Both the position numbers and the translations under genes were made by a program. Of a stretch of 11,603 nucleotides of DNA, positions 1 to 7,134 are shown piece by piece; positions within the stretch are counted from its first letter, which is position 1; the number at the start of each line of letters is the position of its first letter. The stretch is from Coemansia sp. RSA 1804 (taxonomy: Eukaryota; Kickxellomycota; Kickxellomycetes; Kickxellales; Kickxellaceae): contig JANBTH010000769.1 of the NCBI GenBank assembly GCA_027578815.1, positions 1 through 11,603 on the forward strand. Reading direction: 5' to 3'. The notes under the pieces are model-generated. The model was not told where the DNA came from. It worked only from the letters and a program-made list of their open reading frames with translations, and made no database searches.

Positions 1-340
1 ACCCGCCGATCCGCCAGCTGCTGCGACTGCTTGCCTTGCGAGCTTTCGTATATTGGCGACCCATTCTGCCCGATGAGTCCTGCATCCCCTGCCCCGTCTT
101 GCCCGTACATTCCTATGCTGCTGCTCCCGTTGCCATTGAGTGCGCTGCCGTTCCCATATCCCTACATTCGGTCCAGACCAAACAAGAAGAACAATTCCAA
201 ATGAGGCCTCTCTCCTCCACATTCATGCGCTAATTAGAACCTTGTCAAGCTGTCTTCCCTTTTTGTTATAACTACCAGTGCACTACTAAAGCTTAGCATA
301 CGGGTTTTTCTACCAACTCATTCTCCTCACGTACATTCAT
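1..340 (-). CDS. 5' end of a spliced gene, product unknown (partial, runs off left edge)
   Basis: Inferred gene start on the minus strand. Exon 1 is only ATG AAT (340-335), with A at -3. It is followed by a GTACGT donor, a 173-base intron and a TGTAG acceptor. Exon 2 (161-1) stays open for 53 codons to the window edge in the same phase. The predicted 55-residue N-terminus starts MNGYGNGSALNGNGSSSIGM and continues rich in Gly, Asn, Ser and Gln, with a late SQQLADRR. It looks like a disordered, low-complexity leader, so no family can be named. Support comes from phase 0 at both splice sites, a pyrimidine-rich stretch before the acceptor and a TATA-like box about 50-60 bases upstream. The exon is also GC-rich compared with the AT-rich spacer. 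Alternatively, translation could start at the in-frame ATG at 110-108 with no splicing. The plus-strand open frame here is treated as a shadow. Confidence 0.55.
162..334 (-). other. putative intron in the left-edge gene
   Basis: Read on the minus strand, the segment begins GTACGTGAG (donor at 334) and ends CGAATGTAG (acceptor at 162). A pyrimidine-rich stretch (TTGTTCTTCTTGTTTGGTCT) lies just before the acceptor. A possible branch sequence, TTCTAATTA, lies around 238-230, about 70 bases from the acceptor, which is rather far. The segment has in-frame stops, including the TAG of the acceptor itself, so the upstream ATG can only join the open exon 2 frame by splicing. Predicted from sequence only. 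Confidence 0.5.
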
Positions 341-390
341 GTTTACCAATGCAATCAGACTCGATTTCTTCCTTACTATAGCATAAGGGC

Positions 391-400
391 TTTTATTATA
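391..400 (-). promoter_or_regulatory. TATA-like box for the left-edge gene
   Basis: The minus strand reads CATATAATAAAAGC around this position, 50-60 bases upstream of the proposed ATG at 340. That leaves room for a short leader of about 30 bases. No ATG lies between the box and the proposed start. TATA-like words are common in AT-rich DNA, so this is only supporting evidence. Confidence 0.35.
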
Positions 401-888
401 TGAGAGTGCCAGGAAGTAATGCTGAGTTTTTATGTTTCAGAAAAGCAATAATACTTTTTAAAATGAAATAATTAATATTTAAACTGTTAAAAAGAGGGGA
501 AGAGAAAAAGAAACTGAATTGGCGGCAGGAATATAATTTTCAATATAATTCTCACAGTTCTTTCCCCTACTCTCCCTGTGATTTTATTTTACACTGGACT
601 AATTATTAGCTAATATCGTTTTAGTCATAGCGGCCGGTTTAACAATGATGGCCTCCTTTAGCTTTGCGTACAATATATGCGATGTGCATACATGGAGTAT
701 ATGCGTATGAAGGACGTGTAAGGAGGGCTGCTTATTCTCTTTTGTTGTTGTTGGTCTAGCGTTGCAAAGACTCATTGTGCTCCTTTTAACTTGTATACCT
801 GCGTTTCTTTGTCGTCAGTACAACATGTTCTTTGCCACAACCCCCTTCTTCAATGACAAGCAAAACAACAACAAAATTAAAATCCGCT
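401..888. other. intergenic spacer between two minus-strand genes
   Basis: AT-rich, with no convincing open frame. It contains the 3' flank of the mannosyltransferase and the upstream region of the left-edge gene. On the minus strand a possible AATAAA polyadenylation signal lies at 588-583, about 300 bases after the mannosyltransferase stop. No repeat or RNA gene was recognised. Confidence 0.5.
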
Positions 889-2028
889 CTACATCTTGCG
901 CCAGCGCTTGGCACAGCTGAACCCGTTGGCCCAGCCCTCGTGTGGATCGCACACGCACTTGCCACTCTCCTTTGAGCCAGCAGGACAGTGCGACATGGCC
1001 GGATGGTAGTAACCAATATCGTCAAAGTAATGGACCTGCTTCTTGCTGAGAAACATTGCAACCGCCAACGAGTGAATCGGCGCATCGCCCCACCGCTCGT
1101 AGAAGAAGCCGCCAGCACGGTCCAGATGGTCAAAGAACATCTGATACTCCTTGCTCCGATAGAACGACAGATCGACGATTTCAAAGTTGGACCAGAAATG
1201 GCACCTCGTGTAGTGGCCCTGGCCATCGCGCACCCAATCGAGAAGATTTTCCTTCGGAATAAGGTCAGGGTGTTTCAGCATGAACGTCTCTGTTGCGTTC
1301 CACAGCGTGCGTACCGTGGGCTCATACTCGGTAGGCGCTATATTCCACCCGTACTTGTATCCATTGTTCTTCATCAGTATGAAGGGGTCATAATCGACGT
1401 CGCAGTAGTAGTGGACGTCGGGTTCAATGCGCCAGTAGTAGTCGAGGCCCTGGAGCAGCGGGTGTTTGTGGATGAACCCCGATTGGAACCGACACATGAA
1501 CCGGTACGATTCACTGTGGCCCTTGATGTACCTTGCGGACTCGCGCTCCTCGCGCGCCCTGTTCTGGTCAATCCACTCGGGGTACCCCCACGATTCAGGC
1601 TCCAGCATACCAAACTCCACCTTGGCCCTCGTCAAGTCCCGCACCCCGCGCTTGAACTTTTCGGTAAACGGCTTGTCGTTCAGCAGAATGTACGGGTAGT
1701 TGTGCTTGCCGTTCCACCGGTCCTCCAGCTCTCTGATTGTCTTGCGCAGCCCGTACAGATCATCGTTGCGCACCAGTGCCACAAGCGCCGCCTTGACCGG
1801 CTTGACACCATCCGGCGAATAGCTGCTGTTTTCGCCACTACCGCTACCATTTCCTCCCCCGTATTTTGGGCTTGCAGCCAGCGAGCCGCCCCATATGGAG
1901 AAAACGCCAGTCTGTCCGCTTGTGCCGTAGCGTGTGGAGACGAACAGCGTGCCAAAGTGCAGGAACAGCCCTATAACGGCCAGGACGCCAATGAACTTTC
2001 CTGCGGCCACTATTCGACGAGAAACCAT
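889..2028 (-). CDS. GT15 alpha-1,2-mannosyltransferase (Kre2/Mnt1/Ktr family)
   Basis: Complete 379-residue type II Golgi glycosyltransferase. By family it moves mannose from GDP-mannose onto O- and N-linked glycans of secretory proteins. It has a short cytosolic N-terminus with basic residues, one membrane anchor (about 13-30) and a Gly/Ser-rich stem (about 35-75). The catalytic domain runs from about 78 to the end. Hallmarks are LLNDKPFTEKF (115-125), YYWRIEPDV (197-205, whose Glu202 matches a metal ligand of Kre2), CHFWSNFEI (276-284) and FFYERWGDAP (308-317, whose Glu311 matches the proposed nucleophile). IGYYHP (338-343) follows, with His342 as the second metal ligand, and the tail is rich in Cys. 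N-glycosylation sequons lie at Asn67 and Asn244. Length is usual for the family, and the catalytic residues are intact with no intron needed. The start has A at -3, and the membrane anchor follows directly. Which Kre2/Ktr paralogue it is cannot be decided. Confidence 0.96.
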   Translation of the reverse strand: MVSRRIVAAGKFIGVLAVIGLFLHFGTLFVSTRYGTSGQTGVFSIWGGSLAASPKYGGGNGSGSGENSSYSPDGVKPVKAALVALVRNDDLYGLRKTIRELEDRWNGKHNYPYILLNDKPFTEKFKRGVRDLTRAKVEFGMLEPESWGYPEWIDQNRAREERESARYIKGHSESYRFMCRFQSGFIHKHPLLQGLDYYWRIEPDVHYYCDVDYDPFILMKNNGYKYGWNIAPTEYEPTVRTLWNATETFMLKHPDLIPKENLLDWVRDGQGHYTRCHFWSNFEIVDLSFYRSKEYQMFFDHLDRAGGFFYERWGDAPIHSLAVAMFLSKKQVHYFDDIGYYHPAMSHCPAGSKESGKCVCDPHEGWANGFSCAKRWRKM

Positions 2029-2463
2029 ATTCTATTCCTGTTTATATGATGCAAGGGATATACGAGTCTGATGATGACGCCTTGTTTTTGCTTTTTTTTT
2101 CTATTTCTTCTGAGCGGAGAAATACGCTATTAATAGAGAATAATAAAAAAGGAAAATGTTGCATGCAAAAATAATAAAACAAATGAAAAAAGAAAAGACA
2201 GTACTACTTTTATGCCAACAAAAATAATGCCAATGGAAAGTTATCTTCTTTTGCACATAGAAACTCGTGTAGAAGAAGTGGAAAAACAACCGTCTTCATA
2301 CACAAAGAAAAACAACAAAGAAGAGCAGTAGGACATACAATACCGACTCCACAGCTCTGTAACGAATCTCCTTCACCTCCCCATCTCGTAGTCTACTGCC
2401 ACACGTAGAGAAAAGCATCCGCTCAGCAATTAATCATAGCACATTTCCTGAGCATAAATAAAA

Positions 2464-2483
2464 ATCATCATCATCATCATCAT
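2464..2483. repeat. TCA/ATC trinucleotide microsatellite
   Basis: Six or so uninterrupted ATC units on the plus strand, followed by an imperfect ATTATC. The minus strand would read as GAT repeats. It lies in non-coding DNA, and I see no function for it. Confidence 0.8.
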
Positions 2484-3409
2484 TATCAACATCTGCTTCT
2501 GGTCTTGGCAGAGATGCCAAAAAAGTATTTGGGCTTTCCTGTGCACAAAGAGTGAAAGGTAAAGAGGTTGGAGTGAGAATGAGAAATAAAACAAAACAAA
2601 AAATGACCATGCCTATTTCGGTCAATGCCAAGAACCCATTGTGCTGATCGAAGGCACTAATGACCTCTCCTTTCTTGTATTGTTGGCCACCGAACAAGAT
2701 AAAAATATTTTCGACTGCATGCATTTCCTGCACATACACCGGAGTGACAGGACACGAAGAGGAAGAAAAGGGAAATTGAAAGAGTGGCAAGGCCATTCAG
2801 TACAACCGTAAATGTTCTCCTTCCACCAATCCTCCTCCTGTTTTTCCCCTCCCCATCTGACTTTGGGGGTTCCAACAATTCAGCGGCGGCATGTAATGAA
2901 TGTTACTAAGCAATCCACCCCTTCTTCTCCTTCTTTTCCTCCCAGATGGAAGGAAAAACGCAAACCTTATATGGAGACGTCTACAGCTTTGGAACATCTG
3001 TTGCTTCTGATAAGAATATTCCATTGGGTTTTGTCAATCCATCGCTTCCATTTTCCATTATCTTGCTTTGACCTCGGTCTTTTTTACATACTAGCTAACG
3101 CGTTGAAGTGGAAAAAAGTAAATAAAGAATAAATAAATTTCGCTTTCTGCGCCTTGCACAAACAAGCGCCCCCTCCCCCACTGTTGCCTGCTCTCGTTGG
3201 CTTAACTCATCCACTGAGGATAAAGTTTGTTTCTTTCACCTTGCAAAGTAGGCAAATACCCAAACCGGCTTGGCTTGGGACCTACTTTTCACTTCTTGTT
3301 TTTGCCTTTTTGGCAATTATTTCTTTCTTTTCCCTTTTCTCTAGTCACTCTTTCTGTATTATTCTGTTACTGTGCTCGGCTGTTTATTTTTGCTTGCCCT
3401 CCTCTTATT

Positions 3410-3419
3410 TGTACATATA
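3410..3419 (+). promoter_or_regulatory. TGTACATATA motif upstream of the CorA gene
   Basis: TGTACATATA lies 84-93 bases before the CorA ATG. The identical 10-mer occurs at 7098-7107, just before the hydrolase-like gene. It contains a CATATA core that could act as a weak TATA box. Its position in both promoters is suggestive, but chance is possible in AT-rich DNA. Confidence 0.25.
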
Positions 3420-3502
3420 GTTGTATGCTTAAACGCGCATTCTCTACTACTAATTTAGCGCTAGTCACATTGGGCGGTTAATTCAGATTGCAAACAGCAG
3501 AA

Positions 3503-6469
3503 ATGCTACGCGCACAAAGTGGCGACGGTGGTGGTTCACCGGCGTCCCCCAGAAGCCAGCAGAGGGGCGCGCAGAAGGCATCGCGGAGAACTGCTACTGC
3601 TACTCCTACACCCATGGCAGGAGAAGGAGGGGGAGGGGACGGAACAGCCTCACTAGCAGGCACAACGACGGGGGCGGCGGTTGATGTAGAGGCGCTCAAG
3701 CAGTGGTCGGGGACCGGGAGGCTCAAGCGGTCGTATGCACCCAGCCATCACCGCAAGTACCGACTAGGACGATGGCAGTCGCGGTCGGCCAGTTCGTGGA
3801 ACCCGCCGGGCAACGCATCGATCAGTATTGGTCACCAGCCACCGATGGTGTCCGGCAGCGCGCGGGAAGCAAGCCAGAGCCGACGGTCGCTGCTGTCCAT
3901 CGATATCAGCCACAAGCCCAGCGAGTCGCGACGTGCGTCGATTACCAGCATCCACTCGACTGCTCCATACCCACCGACCATGCTGCAGCCGCATCATGCC
4001 AGCGACGTCGACGATGATGCGGGTGGGTACGATTACGACGATATCGGCGATGATCACGATGATATTGGTTCGGACGGTCCGCTGGCTCAGCTCCTGCTCA
4101 GGGAAAACGACGAGATCTGGAACAACCAGGCGTTCAGGTTCACCTTCTACTCCCCCAACACCGGCACCGTGCGCGCAACCGATGTACGCAAGCTGCGCAC
4201 GGACGATGCCAGTGGGCTGGATGCGCTTATCCGCCAGGCCCTGGACGGTGGAAACGACGGTTCCACCGCCAGCAGTAGCAGCAGTAGCAAGAGCTCGTCT
4301 GGCCATAGCAAAGACGAAGCCCACGCTGATCGCGCAGCAAGCGCCAGTGCTTCTGGCGGCCCCAGCGATGGTAACCACCGTGTAGTGGCAGACACCTTTT
4401 ACCCTGTTCCTCCACAGCTTTCAGTCACGAGTGCCGACTCTGTTGTTGACCTAACGTCCGGTGGCGATGCGGCACCCAGACGCGCACCGGGGAACGAGTT
4501 CCTGCACCCGAACTACATCCGCACACAGTTCAGCCACCAGAAAAGCAGAGCAGAGCCACGGGACGATGGGTCTGCGCAACCAGATGATGATGATGATGAC
4601 AATGGTACTGATCCATCCAACACCTCCTCTTCTCCCTTCCCTGCACTGCCCGAAGTCAACAATAGCAACAGCAAGGATGACGCGGGCGGGGTGCAGCCAA
4701 AAGTGTACTGGCTCGACATTATGAACCCAACAGATGGCGAGATCACCGCGTTGTCGCATATCTTCAACCTGCATCCACTGACCACGGAGGAGCTGCTTCT
4801 GATGCGGGAGCACGGGCTGTCGCAGGACAACCACAAATCGTTCCGCCATTACGATGTGATATGCTACCGCACATCCATGGGCACGCTGCCGGACCCCGAG
4901 CCACAGGTGGACACCGGTTCCTCAGCCAGCCTTAACGATGGAGATGGTGGTTCTGATGCCGACTGCGAAGACGACACGTGCAGTGGTGGCGATGGGGTCA
5001 GTAGTCATGTCGGGTGCTGCTGTGCCAAGCATATGCCGTCGAAACGCAGGTCGTTTGTGCGGGACATTGCCCATCGCGTGCAGTCGCCATGGGACGACGA
5101 TGCAAGAAATCGCAGCACCATGGTTGTGGATCAGAGGCCGGAAGACAAAGAAGAGAAGAGGAGACCCGGGGATGCGATATCGTCAGTATCCGGCATCCAC
5201 CAGCGAACCACCACTGTGGGCAGACCACGCAAGCCGAAGCGACCAGCACCGCTGGCTGGCCTGCAAAGACGGTTTGCCTCGTTGTTTTCTCGGTCGTCAA
5301 GGCGCAGACAGGGCGCAGGCGACGGGACCAATACCATCAACAACAACCAGCTATCGCTGCACCAGGATCTGGGCAGCAGTCCGAGCGACGAGACGCTCGA
5401 GGAACCAGCGCCGCTGTACGTGCTTGTGTTTGGCGACTGCGTAATCACACTGCACTACCACAGTGTGCCGCACGTGCGGAACACGGTAGCACGGCTCAAG
5501 CTTGACGAGGACCTGGTTCGGATCACACCCGACTACATCGCATATCTGCTGCTGGACGATATCACAGACACCCTGGTGCCCACCACCAGACTGCTGGAGC
5601 TCGAGGTGGATGCGATCGATGAGCTTGTGCTGATCCTTACTCGTGCCGAACACGACGATGTGCTGAAGCGGATTGGCATTGAGCGGAGACACGCGCTCTG
5701 GCTCGTGCGGCTGATGCATGGGAAGGCCGAGGTGCTGCGTGCGATCGAGAGGCGGGTGCAAGCGAAGATGGGCATATCGGCATCGTCGTCATCGGCATCC
5801 GCAACCACAGCTCCCACTGCCGCAGCTGCACCGCCGTCTTCTCAGGTGGCAGGCAAGCGGAAGACGCCACGCAGCGCTGCCAGGGACGATGGTGCGGTGC
5901 TTTCTGGGAGTGCTTACTATTCGGACCCCGAGGACGCCGACAGGTATGCCGATAGCGACGCCGATGCGCTGGAAAGCCAGCTGCTGACCAGCGACGAGGA
6001 GGAGGGCGATCTGTACGAGTGGGCGCGCAAAACAGACGGGGCCGACGGGTACGGGCGCCGCAACACAACTGCTGCCAGAGGCAACAAACTAAATCAAGAG
6101 CAACAGCAGCAGCAGCTTGTTCCGGACGTTATTAAGTACCTTGCCGATGTGCACGACCATCTGATTGCGCTAACGGCATCGGTCCACCACTGCGAGCGCA
6201 TCCTGGCCCGTGCTCACGGGAACTACCTTGCGCGGATCAATCTCGAGCTCACACACGCGTCAAACACTACCAACCAGCTGGCTACGCAGATGACCGTGCT
6301 TGCTGGTATCTTCCTGCCTCTCAACCTGGTTGCCGGAATCTTTGGAATGAATGTCAAGGTCCCCGGACGCGACCGCAACGACCTCCGTGACTTTGGGCTC
6401 ATCCTTGGCGGCATGGCGCTGTTTGTTATCCTTGCGCTTGCTGTGTGTCGCTGGCGCAGGATCATCTGA
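3503..6469 (+). CDS. CorA-family Mg2+ transporter, fungal Mnr2/Alr type
   Basis: Complete 988-residue CorA-type divalent cation channel. By family it assembles as a pentamer and passes Mg2+ across the vacuolar (Mnr2) or plasma membrane (Alr1/2). The long N-terminus (1-400) is mostly disordered, with Ser runs and acidic clusters. A conserved-looking block, FRFTFYSPNTGTVRATD, lies at about 211-227. The soluble CorA domain comes in three pieces: about 400-460 (starting VYWLDIMNPTDGEI), 638-757 and 873-925. Low-complexity inserts of about 170 and 115 residues separate them. TM1 is about 928-947, followed by the signature Gly948-Met949-Asn950. TM2 is about 964-982, and the protein ends six residues later. 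The open frame extends back to a TTG at 3488, but the first ATG is at 3503 (G at -3), which I take as the start. Mnr2 is favoured by length and the short tail after TM2, but Alr is not excluded. Confidence 0.93.
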   Translation: MLRAQSGDGGGSPASPRSQQRGAQKASRRTATATPTPMAGEGGGGDGTASLAGTTTGAAVDVEALKQWSGTGRLKRSYAPSHHRKYRLGRWQSRSASSWNPPGNASISIGHQPPMVSGSAREASQSRRSLLSIDISHKPSESRRASITSIHSTAPYPPTMLQPHHASDVDDDAGGYDYDDIGDDHDDIGSDGPLAQLLLRENDEIWNNQAFRFTFYSPNTGTVRATDVRKLRTDDASGLDALIRQALDGGNDGSTASSSSSSKSSSGHSKDEAHADRAASASASGGPSDGNHRVVADTFYPVPPQLSVTSADSVVDLTSGGDAAPRRAPGNEFLHPNYIRTQFSHQKSRAEPRDDGSAQPDDDDDDNGTDPSNTSSSPFPALPEVNNSNSKDDAGGVQPKVYWLDIMNPTDGEITALSHIFNLHPLTTEELLLMREHGLSQDNHKSFRHYDVICYRTSMGTLPDPEPQVDTGSSASLNDGDGGSDADCEDDTCSGGDGVSSHVGCCCAKHMPSKRRSFVRDIAHRVQSPWDDDARNRSTMVVDQRPEDKEEKRRPGDAISSVSGIHQRTTTVGRPRKPKRPAPLAGLQRRFASLFSRSSRRRQGAGDGTNTINNNQLSLHQDLGSSPSDETLEEPAPLYVLVFGDCVITLHYHSVPHVRNTVARLKLDEDLVRITPDYIAYLLLDDITDTLVPTTRLLELEVDAIDELVLILTRAEHDDVLKRIGIERRHALWLVRLMHGKAEVLRAIERRVQAKMGISASSSSASATTAPTAAAAPPSSQVAGKRKTPRSAARDDGAVLSGSAYYSDPEDADRYADSDADALESQLLTSDEEEGDLYEWARKTDGADGYGRRNTTAARGNKLNQEQQQQQLVPDVIKYLADVHDHLIALTASVHHCERILARAHGNYLARINLELTHASNTTNQLATQMTVLAGIFLPLNLVAGIFGMNVKVPGRDRNDLRDFGLILGGMALFVILALAVCRWRRII

Positions 6470-7134
6470 GATACGAAAGACTAAAGTCAACTGATCATAG
6501 GTTTTAGCTTTGCTTTTTTTCATTTGTTAGTAACCGGAGCGGTTAAAACGCACATGTGGGAAAAAGGGTCTGCGGTCTTTGAAAGAAAATATAAAAATAG
6601 CTGTCAGTCGACTTGCAAAGCAAACCCCACTCATAAGCACTGGCTGGCTTGGCATGGAAAAAAAACAAAAGAAACTGGTTTTGAAGGTGCGGTTTGCCAG
6701 AGCGCTTTTCCCTTTGCCTTTTCCTTTTCAAAATTTCTTACCCGCGCATGCACATTTTGCAGATCTCAGATGTAGAGTGCAGGGTGTGTGTGCTCTGAAT
6801 AGCAGAGTTAGAAAAAAAAGCTTTTCTCATCTTTTGTTTATTGTTGCTGTTGCTGCTGAGGCTAAAAGCGCACAAAGAAAACGAAAAAGGGCTGTGATTC
6901 TTTGCAACAATTACGTGTGTGGATGTTGGCTGCTCCCCGTTTTCTTCTTCATGTTTACATTCTTTTGCTGTACCTACTTTTTTTTACAGCCTCTTATTTT
7001 CTCCTTATTCTGCGCATTCAGTTTCATTCAGCTTCATTCACTTTTCTTTTCTCATACATACAAACGCCCAGCCGCCATAAGAGGGGGTTTCTTGCTCTGT
7101 ACATATAACACTATTATCTTTCTCTCGTCGGACA
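6470..7134. other. intergenic region between CorA and hydrolase-like genes
   Basis: About 665 AT-rich bases holding the CorA 3' flank and the promoter of the next plus-strand gene. T-rich pyrimidine stretches occupy about 6940-7060. A plus-strand open frame (from a TTG at about 6579) runs through here and into the next gene in a different frame. It has no ATG at its start and a composition that reflects the tracts, so I do not call it. Confidence 0.5.
7098..7107 (+). promoter_or_regulatory. TGTACATATA motif upstream of the hydrolase-like gene
   Basis: This second copy of the 10-mer found at 3410-3419 lies 28-37 bases before the ATG at 7135. It is followed by AACACTATTATCTTTCTCTC, which would be a short leader. 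If it acts as a TATA box, the 5' untranslated region would be very short. Confidence 0.25.

Larger units (their letters stand above)
2029..3502. other. divergent intergenic region, no supported gene
   Basis: AT-rich region of about 1.5 kb between the divergent mannosyltransferase and CorA genes, so it must hold both promoters. It has A/T runs, a TCA microsatellite and long pyrimidine-rich plus-strand stretches (about 2810-2960 and 3290-3410) of the kind common in fungal promoters. Several open frames of 60-120 codons occur on both strands (for example 2434-2796 minus and 2812-3132 plus). Their composition only mirrors the tracts, and none shows a recognisable domain. Confidence 0.5.

Noticed and set aside
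988..2049. 353-codon plus-strand open frame opposite the mannosyltransferase
   Set aside because: It lies entirely antisense to a well-supported GT15 gene with intact catalytic motifs. Its length reflects the GC-rich codon bias of the real gene, and its product shows no domain.
2434..2796. 120-codon minus-strand frame in the divergent promoter region
   Set aside because: It has one hydrophobic stretch and an Asp run made by the TCA microsatellite. There is no family resemblance, and it lies in promoter-like AT-rich DNA.
3488..3502. Five extra codons (TTG start) at the front of the CorA frame
   Set aside because: The first ATG is at 3503. Nuclear genes rarely start at TTG, and nothing conserved lies in the extension.
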